A stretch of 64,000 nt of DNA from Sphingobacteriia bacterium 28-36-52 (GCA_002281575.1 NCGN01000011.1:62001-126000); one strand, 5' to 3'; counted from the stretch's first letter, positions 55,291 to 63,965 are shown. Notes: generated by a model not told the origin, from the letters alone. Program-made: numbers and translations.

Positions 55291-55320
55291 TTGCTTTCTT
55301 TAAAAGTCCATTGTATCTTT
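55291..55320 (+). promoter_or_regulatory. Promoter of the tricorn-like protease gene
   Basis: TTG at 55291-55293 and TATCTTTT at 55313-55320 are spaced by 19 bp, with the ATG 31 bp later. The -7 element has T instead of the final G. Confidence 0.45.
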
Positions 55321-55351
55321 TACCACTCAATCAAGCTTAAAATTAAACTAC

Positions 55352-58300
55352 ATGAATAAGCCAACTACCATTGGAAAAATTGTCCTTTGTTTTTTATTCG
55401 GCCTCAGTGCACAAAATATTTTTGCACAGGGCAGTATGTTACTCAGACAACCCAATGCCAGCAAAGACCATATTGTGTTTGTACATGCAGACGATTTATG
55501 GGTAGTAGATCATAAAGGAGGAGACGCTAGAAGACTAACCAGTGCCATTGGCGCAGAAACTTCTCCAAAAATTAGCCCTAATGGAAAATGGGTTGCATTT
55601 AGCGGCCAATATGATGGTAATACCGATGTGTATATTGTGCCTATTGAAGGTGGAGATCCTAAAAGACTAACCTGGCACCCTGGCCCAGATATTGCACAGG
55701 GTTGGATGCCCGATGGCAATGCCGTTTTCTTTACTTCTAGCAGAGAAGGCTACCCTACGGTGAATACCAAATTTTTTAAAGTATCGGTAAATGGTGGTAC
55801 ACCAGACGCTTTGCCCCTCCCATTTGGATTTGTAGGAAGTATGTCAACGGATGGAACTACCATGGCTTTTCAGCCATACAGTTTCTGGGATCCAGAGTGG
55901 CGCAACTATCGCGGCGGCCAAGCTCAACCCATTTGGCTATTTAATTTAAAAACATTTGAAACAACTAAAACAGTTCAAGGCAATAAAGAAAGGCATACTG
56001 CCCCTACTTGGAACAATGGTATTTTGTATTTTTTATCGGAGCAAGATTTTATTAATAATATCTGGTCTTACGATCCTAAAACCAAGACGCAGAAACAAAT
56101 TACTTTCTTTAAAGACTTTGATATTAAAAATGTATCGGCCAGCAACAGCAAATTAATTTTTGAGCAAGCGGGTTATTTGCATAGCTATGATATTGCTACA
56201 CAAAAAACGACGCAACTAAATATTTCGGTAAAAGCAGATTTAAATTGGGGAAGACCTCGTTGGAACAATTTAACGGGGGGCAATTTAACCAATGCCAACT
56301 TATCTCCTTCTGGTAAGCGTGCGGTATTCGAAAGCAGGGGTGAAATTTTCACCGTACCAAAAGAAAATGGTGATTGGAAAAATATCAGCAATTCAACTGG
56401 GTCGGCAGACAGAGCCCCCATTTGGTCTCCAGATGGACAAAAAATTGCTTGGTTCTCTGATGAAAATGGTGAATACCAATTAACAGTGAAAGATCAGTTT
56501 GGCTTACAAACTGCGCAAACATTTGCAATGCCGAATAAGAAATTTTATTTCACACCAGCATGGTCTCCAGACAATAAATACATTGCTTTTGTAGACACCG
56601 ATTATACCATTTGGTACATCGATTTAAAATCGGGCACTTACAAAAAAGTGGACACCGATAAATATGCGCATCCAAATAGAACCATGAAGCCTGTTTGGTC
56701 TCCTGATAGTAAATGGATTGCTTATGTACAACAACAAAACAATCAATTTAAAGCAGTCAAAGTTTTTCAAATTGAAACAGGCCAAAGCAAATTGGTAACT
56801 GATGGATTAGCCGATGCCATTGATCCACAATGGGACGAAAGCGGAAAATATTTGTACTTTTTAGCAAGTACCGATTATGGTTTAGCTTCTGGTTGGTTAG
56901 ATATGAGTAGTTACAATTATCCAGTAAATAGAGCTTTATATATTGCAGTCTTGAGTAAAGATGCTCCCTCTCCGTTTGAGCCCAAGAGTGATGATGAACC
57001 CATAAAAAACCCAGCAGATAGTACTACTAAAACTGCTAAGCCTGCAAGTGCTTCAACGGTTTCAGTAAAAATAGATTTTGATGGATTAGCGCAACGAATT
57101 GTAGCAGCTAACTTACCCCTTCGCAATTATTCTTCATTAATTGCAGGCCCTGATGGATCCGTATTTTATACAGAAGATATTGCCAACCAAGGAGCTGCAT
57201 TGTATAAGTATACTGCGAAGGATCAAAAGAGTGTTGAATTTGCAAAATCAGTTGGCAATGTGGTGAGTAGCTTTGATCGCAAAAATATATTATATCGCGC
57301 TGGTGCAAATTGGTTTTTGAATGGAACCCTTGCTGCGCCTAAACCTGGCGATGGCAGATTGGCTACAGATGGCATGCGGGTATATGTTGATCCTGCAAAA
57401 GAAGCACAACAAATCTTTAAAGAAGGATGGCGTTTGCAAAGAGACTTTTTATATGTGAACAATGTGCATGGTGCTCCTTGGAAAAAAGTGTTTGAATGGT
57501 ATCAACCTTGGGTAAAACACGTAAAGCATCGCTCCGATTTAAATTATATCATCGACATCATTAGCGGTGAAGTATCGGTAGGACATTCCTATGTTAGCGG
57601 TGGCGATTATCCCTCCGTACCTGCTATACCAGTTGGCTTATTGGGCGCAGATTATGTAGTTGAAAATGGCTTCTTTAAAATCAAGAAAATTTATACAGGT
57701 GAAAACTGGAATCCAGAATTAAAGTCTCCATTAAGTGGTCCTGGCATTAAAGTAAAAGAAGGCGATTATTTATTGGAAGTAGAAGGCAAAAAATTAGATG
57801 CTTCCATGAATTTATTTAGTTTGTTTGAAGGTACCGCGAACAAACAAATCAAGATCAAAGTAAATAGTCAACCGAGTGTAGAAGGTGCACAATTAATTAC
57901 TGTTGTGCCCATTACCAACGAAGCTGGATTGCGCTCTAGGCATTGGGTTGAAAGCAATCGCAAAAAAGTGGATGAATTATCTGGTGGTAAATTGGCCTAT
58001 GTGTATGTGCCCAACACAGGTGATCCTGGTTACACTTCTTTTAACCGTTATTATTTTTCTCAACAAGACAAGAAAGGGGCAGTCATTGATGAAAGAAACA
58101 ATGGGGGTGGTTCTGCTGCCGACTATATGATTGATGTAATGAGTAGAAAATTACAAGGCTATTTTAATAATCGAGTAGAGGGTAATAAAGTATCTACTAC
58201 ACCAATGGCGGGTATTTGGGGACCCAAAGTCATGATCATTAATGAGAACGCTGGATCGGGCGGAGACCTGCTTCCATATATGTTTAAGAAAATGAATCTA

Positions 58301-58609
58301 GGACCTTTGGTTGGAACCAGAACTTGGGGTGGATTAGTGGGTACTTGGGATACACCTCCTTTTATTGATGGAGGTAGAATGGTTGCACCAAGAGGAGGTT
58401 TCTTTGATACCGATGGTAAATGGGCCGTAGAAGCAGAAGGTGTTGCACCAGATATTGAAGTATTTCATGACCCCAAAGCCATCATTGAAGGGCGTGATCC
58501 TCAATTAGAAAAAGCCGTGCAAGAAGCTTTGCGTTTAATGCCTACACAAGGTATTGAATTGAAGAAAGAACCTGCACCGCCAATTCGTTCGTTTAGGCCG
58601 AAGAATTAA
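55352..58609 (+). CDS. Tricorn protease homologue, S41 family
   Basis: A 1085-aa exported protease. Order: signal peptide (IGKIVLCFLFGLSAQNIFAQ), WD40-like PD40 propeller repeats (for example SPNGKWVAFSGQYDG, SPDGQKIAWFSDENGE, SPDSKWIAYVQQ) over about residues 40-520, a Thr/Lys/Pro-rich hinge near 550, a second propeller, a PDZ-like region near 780-850, and a C-terminal S41 domain with the catalytic Ser in ENAGSGGDLLPYMF and GGLVGTWDTPPFIDGG. It would cut peptides in the periplasm. Alone in its transcript. Confidence 0.92.
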   Translation: MNKPTTIGKIVLCFLFGLSAQNIFAQGSMLLRQPNASKDHIVFVHADDLWVVDHKGGDARRLTSAIGAETSPKISPNGKWVAFSGQYDGNTDVYIVPIEGGDPKRLTWHPGPDIAQGWMPDGNAVFFTSSREGYPTVNTKFFKVSVNGGTPDALPLPFGFVGSMSTDGTTMAFQPYSFWDPEWRNYRGGQAQPIWLFNLKTFETTKTVQGNKERHTAPTWNNGILYFLSEQDFINNIWSYDPKTKTQKQITFFKDFDIKNVSASNSKLIFEQAGYLHSYDIATQKTTQLNISVKADLNWGRPRWNNLTGGNLTNANLSPSGKRAVFESRGEIFTVPKENGDWKNISNSTGSADRAPIWSPDGQKIAWFSDENGEYQLTVKDQFGLQTAQTFAMPNKKFYFTPAWSPDNKYIAFVDTDYTIWYIDLKSGTYKKVDTDKYAHPNRTMKPVWSPDSKWIAYVQQQNNQFKAVKVFQIETGQSKLVTDGLADAIDPQWDESGKYLYFLASTDYGLASGWLDMSSYNYPVNRALYIAVLSKDAPSPFEPKSDDEPIKNPADSTTKTAKPASASTVSVKIDFDGLAQRIVAANLPLRNYSSLIAGPDGSVFYTEDIANQGAALYKYTAKDQKSVEFAKSVGNVVSSFDRKNILYRAGANWFLNGTLAAPKPGDGRLATDGMRVYVDPAKEAQQIFKEGWRLQRDFLYVNNVHGAPWKKVFEWYQPWVKHVKHRSDLNYIIDIISGEVSVGHSYVSGGDYPSVPAIPVGLLGADYVVENGFFKIKKIYTGENWNPELKSPLSGPGIKVKEGDYLLEVEGKKLDASMNLFSLFEGTANKQIKIKVNSQPSVEGAQLITVVPITNEAGLRSRHWVESNRKKVDELSGGKLAYVYVPNTGDPGYTSFNRYYFSQQDKKGAVIDERNNGGGSAADYMIDVMSRKLQGYFNNRVEGNKVSTTPMAGIWGPKVMIINENAGSGGDLLPYMFKKMNLGPLVGTRTWGGLVGTWDTPPFIDGGRMVAPRGGFFDTDGKWAVEAEGVAPDIEVFHDPKAIIEGRDPQLEKAVQEALRLMPTQGIELKKEPAPPIRSFRPKN

Positions 58610-58647
58610 AAATAAAAGGAGGCTGGGCAGGATTCATATTTCTGCTA

Positions 58648-58655
58648 TAGCTTTG
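58648..58655 (+). promoter_or_regulatory. -7 element before the TlpA-type gene
   Basis: TAGCTTTG is a perfect TAnnTTTG match, 19 bp before the ATG at 58675. No TTG at the usual -33 distance. Confidence 0.4.
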
Positions 58656-58674
58656 ATTAAAATAGCCTTAATCA

Positions 58675-59832
58675 ATGACCAATAAAATTGTATATAGTAA
58701 AATTTTCTATCTCATAGTAATTACAGTATCTTTTGTATTTACAAGTAATGCTACCCCCCAAAGGCATAAAATAATAATTGAAGGTATCATCATAGGATTA
58801 CCTGCAAAAACCTTGTACTTAAGAACAGCTTTTGAGAGACGAAATTTAGATTCAGCAATTTGCACAGATGGCAATTTTAAGTTCAATTTAGAAATTCCTA
58901 ATTTCGAACCAATACTTGTATCATTAACATTTAGAAATGAAGATCAAAAGTTGATTCTTATTAGCTTTCGAAACTCTTTTTTATCAAACGATAAAAAAGA
59001 GTACAGTACAACTGGGTTTTATTTAGACACAGGTATTACCTATATAAAAGGTAGCTTTCAGGGAATCGTTAAAAACACCCCTAGTACAAATCCTGTTACA
59101 GTAATAGGGAGCAAGCAAAATGAGTCTTTTTTTCTTACTCAACTACTTGATTTTGCCGTTATAGATCCACGAAAAGATTCAACTCTTAGAAATAAAGATA
59201 TTTTTGTTTTGAAAGACTGGATTAAAAGATATCCAAATTCTTTTTGGTTCATGACTAGTTTGTATGCAAATAAGAGATTCTATTCAAATGCAGAACTTCT
59301 CAGCTTTTATCGCTTATTTAATTCAAGACTTCGAAATTCAGAACAAGGAATGGCGCTTTTTAAATTTGCTTCTGTTAATAATAATATTAATTTGAAGTTA
59401 GATGATTTTTTTGGTAAAGATTCGCTTAATAATTCGCTGCCTTTAATAAGTAAGGGCGATCCTACATTAATAATATTTTGGGCTAGTTGGTGTGTGCCAT
59501 GTAGAAAAGAGACACCATACTTAAAAAAAATATTTGAAGATTATTCGAAAAATGATTCACATCGGATGAAATTTATAAGTGTTTCAATTGACAATGATGA
59601 ATCATTATGGAAGAATGCACTTATGCAAGATAAAATGCCTTGGCAGCAATTGATTGTTACAAATAGTCAGTCAACTTTTCTACTTAAAGAACTTCACTTT
59701 GATGCCATTCCTTTTTTATTACTAGTCGACTCTAATGGAAAGGAATATGCACGTTTTAAAGATGGCTATTCTGGATCCCCGAATAAGGAACTAGAGAAAA
59801 AAATATCAGCATTATTAGAAGCTAAATTGTAA
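58675..59832 (+). CDS. TlpA-like thioredoxin family protein with DUF4369-type N-terminus
   Basis: A 385-aa exported protein with a signal peptide (about residues 1-28), a DUF4369-like beta domain (KIIIEGIIIGLPAKTLYLRTAFERR), a helical middle, and a C-terminal thioredoxin fold with active site WASWCVPCRKETPYLKKIF. It would reduce or exchange disulfides in the periplasm. The base composition and codon use look more AT-rich than the protease before it, a possible sign of separate origin. It converges with the AbiEii gene. Confidence 0.88.
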   Translation: MTNKIVYSKIFYLIVITVSFVFTSNATPQRHKIIIEGIIIGLPAKTLYLRTAFERRNLDSAICTDGNFKFNLEIPNFEPILVSLTFRNEDQKLILISFRNSFLSNDKKEYSTTGFYLDTGITYIKGSFQGIVKNTPSTNPVTVIGSKQNESFFLTQLLDFAVIDPRKDSTLRNKDIFVLKDWIKRYPNSFWFMTSLYANKRFYSNAELLSFYRLFNSRLRNSEQGMALFKFASVNNNINLKLDDFFGKDSLNNSLPLISKGDPTLIIFWASWCVPCRKETPYLKKIFEDYSKNDSHRMKFISVSIDNDESLWKNALMQDKMPWQQLIVTNSQSTFLLKELHFDAIPFLLLVDSNGKEYARFKDGYSGSPNKELEKKISALLEAKL

Positions 59833-59908
59833 ACCTGAATAATAATTTGGCTGTGTGGGCTAACAGAGAAAATTTACTATAATATAATAGAGGCATTGTT
59901 TTATTTTC

Positions 59909-60928
59909 TTACACAAATTCAGCATTATTAATTTTGGCATTTAATTCTCTCAAAATAATAATCATTTCTTCAAACTCAGGCATTTCTCCATACATCATTT
60001 CAGCTTTCATTTTTTCATAATCACTTTTGAAAAATTCTATCACATCATCTGGAGGGATAAATGATAAATGATGTAGTTCCATTGCTGAATAATCAATCCC
60101 TTTCAACCTCACATAATGGGCACGATGCTTTAATAATGTTTTGTATAGTTCTTTGTCAGCAATTACCTGTTCTGTAATCCCTTGCCTATCCATATTATAT
60201 AAATCAGATAAATGGCGAGATTGTCGCTCTGCTTTATCTAGATTTATTCCATATATGAATTTCTCATGCAAAAGCATCATTTTTTCCATAAACGTTTTCC
60301 TAGGTTCAACTGCTACTACTTCAAATGGATTTTCATTGTAGATATGGCTTTCTGTTTCGATACTAAGCATAGAAGCAATTTTTACCTTTGAAAAAGGCTC
60401 CCTTAATCCACGTACCCCAAACTCAATTTTCACTGGTTCTAATAAATATCCACCCGCATCAAATAATGATGGGTACTTTAAGTAGATCGTTTGCGGATCT
60501 TTATCTCGACGTACTGGATTGACATCTTCTGCTTCGATGGTAACCATTCCAGCAGGAACACCCATTTCGACAAGCCTATTCTCAAATGCAACTTTTATAA
60601 CAGTGCTTGTGAATTCGCATCCCACACGTTTCAATTTTTTTACGAAACTATGTGTAGGTTCTACTTCATATTTTATCCCAAAAGCTTCTGGAGAAAGGGA
60701 TATATCAATGTCTTCTGAAAATCTTGTAATAAGGTTCCACCCTTTACTTAAAGAAGTGCCTCCTTTAAATATAAAATGCTCGCTCATAGGTAAGGAGAAT
60801 AACGCTTCTAATACTATTGTCACCCACAAGTCTTTTTCAATCGCTTGCGCGGGTAGGTTGAGCTTACTACTTACTTGGGCTATCAGAGCCTTTTGTCTTT
60901 CTAGTGTAAAGGACAATAAATTGTTCAT
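59909..60928 (-). CDS. AbiEii/AbiGii-type nucleotidyltransferase toxin
   Basis: The toxin half of an AbiE-type (type IV) toxin-antitoxin pair, 339 aa. It has the nucleotidyltransferase motifs FKGGTSLSK (residues 54-62) and the DxD in SEDIDIS (Asp73/75). AbiE toxins are nucleotide-transferring enzymes that arrest growth and can abort phage infection; related MenT toxins modify tRNA. The target here is unknown. It starts 6 bp after the antitoxin, so they form one transcript. Confidence 0.9.
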   Translation of the reverse strand: MNNLLSFTLERQKALIAQVSSKLNLPAQAIEKDLWVTIVLEALFSLPMSEHFIFKGGTSLSKGWNLITRFSEDIDISLSPEAFGIKYEVEPTHSFVKKLKRVGCEFTSTVIKVAFENRLVEMGVPAGMVTIEAEDVNPVRRDKDPQTIYLKYPSLFDAGGYLLEPVKIEFGVRGLREPFSKVKIASMLSIETESHIYNENPFEVVAVEPRKTFMEKMMLLHEKFIYGINLDKAERQSRHLSDLYNMDRQGITEQVIADKELYKTLLKHRAHYVRLKGIDYSAMELHHLSFIPPDDVIEFFKSDYEKMKAEMMYGEMPEFEEMIIILRELNAKINNAEFV

Positions 60929-60934
60929 GGTAAA

Positions 60935-61543
60935 TTAATTAGTAACGGAAGCGAGATAATATAATAGACGGGTCACACGCTGTGGGGCAAATTTTGCATC
61001 GTCTATTATTTCTTTCTTTGGCACATGTTCTAATGCATTCCGTATTTTTTCAAATGTTATTTCTTTTGTTGCATCATCTTGTTTTCCAAGTTCATCTAAT
61101 GCTTGAATTGCTAGGTATACAAGGTTATTTTTTGCCCCTAATAGTTTGGGTCTAACTCTTTTGAATGTTAATCGCCCTCGGCCTATTTTAATCGACCTAG
61201 ACTGTCCATCTGTGAGGAAAACTACTTTCATCGGTATCTGGGTTGATATACCCAGCTTGTTCATTGCATAAGAGCCAGTAGGTCGAATAATTACATGCTC
61301 TTTTTCTGCTATTGCTTCTGCAATTTCTTCGATTGAGGGCAATAAAGGTCCTATCTCAGGATCGATTTCTTGTCTTAGATATATCCCCTTTGCTAGCCGG
61401 ACTAACTCCTTCTCTTTGGTCAGTCTAGATAAAGCCATATGCACAGCCTCTGGACTACCCAAATGCAGATAATCTTCCGGAAAAAGGATTTTACCACCTT
61501 TATTTTTGAGATCATTCTTTATTTCTCTTTGTATCCCTGCCAT
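60935..61543 (-). CDS. AbiEi-type antitoxin (DUF6088 family)
   Basis: A 202-aa protein of the DUF6088/AbiEi-like family: an N-terminal winged-helix region (FPEDYLHLGSPEAVHMALSRLTKEKELVRLAKGIYLR) and a C-terminal domain (YAMNKLGISTQIPMKVVFLTDGQSR). Characterised AbiEi proteins neutralise the toxin and repress their own promoter by binding inverted repeats; tandem repeats at 61561-61627 fit this. It precedes the toxin gene. Confidence 0.88.
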   Translation of the reverse strand: MAGIQREIKNDLKNKGGKILFPEDYLHLGSPEAVHMALSRLTKEKELVRLAKGIYLRQEIDPEIGPLLPSIEEIAEAIAEKEHVIIRPTGSYAMNKLGISTQIPMKVVFLTDGQSRSIKIGRGRLTFKRVRPKLLGAKNNLVYLAIQALDELGKQDDATKEITFEKIRNALEHVPKKEIIDDAKFAPQRVTRLLYYLASVTN

Positions 61544-61560
61544 CTTTTTACCTTTAAATT

Positions 61561-61627
61561 GTTAGGAAAACAGCTAATTTCCTAACAAATATAAGCATTC
61601 TGTTAGGAAAACAGCTAAAAACCTAAC
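61561..61627 (-). promoter_or_regulatory. Autoregulated promoter with tandem operators of the AbiE-type module
   Basis: Two 26-bp copies share GTTAGGAAAACAGCTAA and end in CCTAAC (61561-61586 and 61602-61627), start-to-start 41 bp, close to four helix turns. Each copy is also an inverted repeat (GTTAGG...CCTAAC; the first extends to GTTAGGAAA...TTTCCTAAC). A perfect -7 TATATTTG lies between them on the minus strand (61593-61586). Copy 2 covers the -33 region and copy 1 the predicted transcription start. Confidence 0.75.
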
Positions 61628-61688
61628 ATATTTTAAGCGGATTCAATATAAATCATGATATAACTACTTTTTTAGCAAATTTGAAGCC

Positions 61689-61856
61689 ATGATTTATAAA
61701 CCAAATGAGGGAAACTGGTACGTTAAAGAGGCAATTTTTAAGAAAAAATATCCAAAACTGCCACTACCTTTGAACGGCCTGCCCGTTCAAAGGTCTCCAA
61801 TCATTGACAAGCCAAAACACAAGTCCTATAGGTCTTTTTTATTCCCTTTATTTTAG
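61689..61856 (+). CDS. Small unrecognised ORF (55 aa)
   Basis: An ATG-initiated frame of 55 codons starting MIYKPNEGNWYVKEAIFKKK, rich in Lys, Pro and Leu, with no recognised domain. It lies alone between the toxin-antitoxin promoter and the tRNA gene and contains an 11-bp inverted repeat. It may be a remnant of a larger gene, or chance. Roughly 450 bp between 61544 and 61993 hold only this frame, the operators, and two copies of TATTCGCTAT (61886, 61931). Confidence 0.25.
   Translation: MIYKPNEGNWYVKEAIFKKKYPKLPLPLNGLPVQRSPIIDKPKHKSYRSFLFPLF
61767..61793. repeat. Perfect 11-bp inverted repeat
   Basis: CCTTTGAACGG (61767-61777) and CCGTTCAAAGG (61783-61793) with loop CCTGC form a strong hairpin within the small frame. 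No T tract follows, so it is not a standard terminator. Confidence 0.7.
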
Positions 61857-61955
61857 GACTGGGGTTTAATAGAATTTAAAAAAGTTATTCGCTATTAACC
61901 AAATTTGTAGCCCATTAATTTAAAAATTGGTATTCGCTATCTGACTTCTGAAAAC

Positions 61956-61990
61956 AAAAAAAGACCAATCTTCGGATTGATCTTCTTTTT
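61956..61990 (-). terminator. Intrinsic terminator of the tRNA-Pro gene
   Basis: On the minus strand AAGATCAATC pairs with GATTGGTCTT (10 bp, one G-T) around the tetraloop CGAA, then TTTTTTT. It starts about 10 bp beyond the tRNA 3' end. A T run on the plus side as well could make it bidirectional. Confidence 0.82.
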
Positions 61991-61993
61991 TAG

Positions 61994-62067
61994 TCGGGAC
62001 GACAAGATTTGAACTTGCGACCCCACGCCCCCCAGACGTGTGCGCTACCGGGCTGCGCTACGTCCCG
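61994..62067 (-). tRNA. tRNA-Pro (anticodon GGG)
   Basis: A 74-nt gene folding as a full cloverleaf: acceptor CGGGACG/CGTCCCG, D-arm GCGC/GCGC, anticodon stem CACGT/GCGTG around loop CTGGGGG (anticodon GGG at 62033-62031), variable GGGTC, and T-arm GCAAG/CTTGT with loop TTCAAAT. The discriminator is A and CCA is not encoded. It reads the CCC and CCU codons. Confidence 0.97.
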
Positions 62068-62095
62068 AACTTTCACTCATTTATTGAATGGGGTG

Positions 62096-62103
62096 CAAAT
62101 ATA
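62096..62103 (-). promoter_or_regulatory. -7 element of the tRNA-Pro promoter
   Basis: TATATTTG on the minus strand is a perfect match, followed by CACCCC, and lies 28 bp upstream of the mature tRNA 5' end. It argues against the upstream ATG at 62088 as the start of the dihydroorotase homologue. Confidence 0.55.
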
Positions 62104-62153
62104 GGGCGAAAAGAAATTTTCAGGCTATATTGCATAAAATTTTCAACTACTGC

Positions 62154-63416
62154 ATGAACATTCTACTGAAGCAGGTGCTGATTAACGACCCCCACTCCCC
62201 TCACAACGGACAAGTACTGGATCTATTAATTGAGAACAACCTCATCAAGCAAATAGGCACAAATTTATCGCATGAAAATGCAACAGTAATTCACCAAGAA
62301 GGGCTACAAGTATCTGCTGGCTGGGTAGATTGTTTTGCGCATTTTGGTGACCCTGGTTTTGAATTCAATGAAAGCTTTTCATCGGGTGCAGCGGCTGCTG
62401 CTGCAGGCGGATTTACCAGGGTGTTTACTTTACCCAATACCAAACCTGTTACCGATAACAAATCTTTAGTAGAATATGCTGCTGGTCAGTCTAAACACTT
62501 ACCTGTTCATATTCATCCATTGGGTGCTATTACACAAAAAACGGAGGGAAAGGAATTAGCCGAAATGTATGATATGCGCAACAGCGGTGCCATTGCATTT
62601 TCGGATGGATTGTTGCCAGTTCAATCGGCTGGCTTGTTTGTAAAAGCTTTACAATATGTGAAAGCATTTGATGGAGTATTGATTCAATTGCCGATCGACA
62701 GAAGTATTGGTAGTGCAGGCTTAATGAACGAGGGCGTTGTTTCTACTCAGTTGGGCTTGCCTGGTTTGCCTTCTATTGCAGAAATCAGCATTTTAAAAAG
62801 AGACCTTGATTTATTAAAATACAGTGGTTCAAAAATTCATTTCACTGGTATTACCACCAAGGAATCTTTAGACTTAATTGCAACAGCAAAAGCAGCTGGA
62901 TTAAACGTGACTTGCAGTGTTACCCCCTATCATTTATTCTTTTGCGACGAAGACTTGCAAGACTATAATACCTACTTAAAAGTTAACCCCCCACTAAGAA
63001 CAAGGGCCGATATGATGGCTTTGCGCGAAGGTGTGGTTAATGGTACTGTTGATTGTATAGCATCACATCATTTTCCTCAAGATTGGGATCACAAGATTTG
63101 TGAATTTGAATATGCTTCTTTTGGCATGAATGCGTTAGAGAGTTCCTTTAGTGTAGTGAATCATTTAATGGGTAAACTCAGCAATGAACGCTTAGTTCAA
63201 TTATTTTCTTTGAATGCCCGTAATATTTTTGGACTTCCTTCTACTCATATTGTTGAAAATGAAGTGGCAGAATTAACCATTTACCATCGCAATCAGGTAA
63301 CGCAATTAACAAAGGAAAATATCAAGAGTAAATCCTTTAACAATGCGTTTACCAATATTGAATTAACTGGTAGAGTGTATGCCACTATCAACAACGGTCA
63401 ATTAACCACTAACTAA
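62154..63416 (+). CDS. Dihydroorotase homologue lacking catalytic residues
   Basis: A 420-aa amidohydrolase-fold protein clearly related to class I dihydroorotase (FTLPNTKPVTDN and KVNPPLRTRADMMALREGVVNGTVDCIA). The metal and substrate residues are altered: the DxHxHxR motif reads DCFAHFG (first His is Phe61, Arg is Gly65), and the terminal TDH motif reads SHH, losing the catalytic Asp. The region normally holding the His-containing H-x-E is LIQLPID. Such PyrC-prime proteins are non-catalytic partners of aspartate carbamoyltransferase in other bacteria. The ATG at 62154 avoids overlap with the tRNA promoter. Confidence 0.88.
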   Translation: MNILLKQVLINDPHSPHNGQVLDLLIENNLIKQIGTNLSHENATVIHQEGLQVSAGWVDCFAHFGDPGFEFNESFSSGAAAAAAGGFTRVFTLPNTKPVTDNKSLVEYAAGQSKHLPVHIHPLGAITQKTEGKELAEMYDMRNSGAIAFSDGLLPVQSAGLFVKALQYVKAFDGVLIQLPIDRSIGSAGLMNEGVVSTQLGLPGLPSIAEISILKRDLDLLKYSGSKIHFTGITTKESLDLIATAKAAGLNVTCSVTPYHLFFCDEDLQDYNTYLKVNPPLRTRADMMALREGVVNGTVDCIASHHFPQDWDHKICEFEYASFGMNALESSFSVVNHLMGKLSNERLVQLFSLNARNIFGLPSTHIVENEVAELTIYHRNQVTQLTKENIKSKSFNNAFTNIELTGRVYATINNGQLTTN

Positions 63417-63422
63417 AAAAAA

Positions 63423-63959
63423 ATGAAAGCAAATTTAATCAATGAAGGAGTTAAGTACGGTTTAATATGCGGATTAACCGCTGTTCTTCTAATGTATGGA
63501 AGCTGGGCCGTTGATATTACAACATTCACCAGTGTTATGTTTGCTACTACTTTTATCCCTTACATGATTATCATTTTATTGGTAGGCGGATTTGCTGTTA
63601 GAAAACAAAACGGCGGATACCTTAATTTTCAAGAGGGGCTAAAATTTAACTTCCTTGCGTATGCAGTTGCTGCAGTAATTATTGCGATTGCAACTTACGT
63701 ATTGTACAATTTAATTGATGAAACCTTAACAGAGAAATCGGCTCAAATTGGTTTAGAAAAAACCAGAGCAATGATGGAAAAATTTGGTGCATCTGAGGAA
63801 GATATTGAAAAAACAATGGCTTCTTCTGCTGAAAGCATGAAGAAGACCGGATTAAAGGAAATCTTGATGGGCACTGGTTTAGGACTTATTTGGGATTTTG
63901 TAAAATCATTGTTGCTTACCTTAGTGATTCGTAAAGAAGAAAAATTTGAAGATCAATAA
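63423..63959 (+). CDS. DUF4199 family membrane protein
   Basis: A 178-aa protein with about four hydrophobic helices (YGLICGLTAVLLMYGSWAV, TTFIPYMIIILLVGGFAV, FNFLAYAVAAVIIAIATYVLY, and IWDFVKSLLLTLVI) and a charged helical segment (residues 100-145) between the third and last. It matches DUF4199. Function unknown. It lies 6 bp after the dihydroorotase homologue and 6 bp before the glycosyltransferase start, so the three look like one operon. Confidence 0.85.
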   Translation: MKANLINEGVKYGLICGLTAVLLMYGSWAVDITTFTSVMFATTFIPYMIIILLVGGFAVRKQNGGYLNFQEGLKFNFLAYAVAAVIIAIATYVLYNLIDETLTEKSAQIGLEKTRAMMEKFGASEEDIEKTMASSAESMKKTGLKEILMGTGLGLIWDFVKSLLLTLVIRKEEKFEDQ

Positions 63960-63965
63960 TATTGC

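Noticed and set aside
61886..61940. Two copies of TATTCGCTAT as a CRISPR-like or insertion-sequence repeat
   Set aside because: Only two 10-bp copies 45 bp apart, no cas genes or transposase; too little to call.
61994..62067. Attachment-site duplication of the tRNA-Pro 3' end
   Set aside because: I looked for a repeat of the tRNA 3' end near 58610-58680 and 59833-59908 and saw none; no integrase is present.
62088..62153. ATG at 62088 as start of the dihydroorotase homologue
   Set aside because: It would overlap the tRNA-Pro promoter, and the added 22 residues do not resemble the family; alignment begins at MNILLKQVLI.
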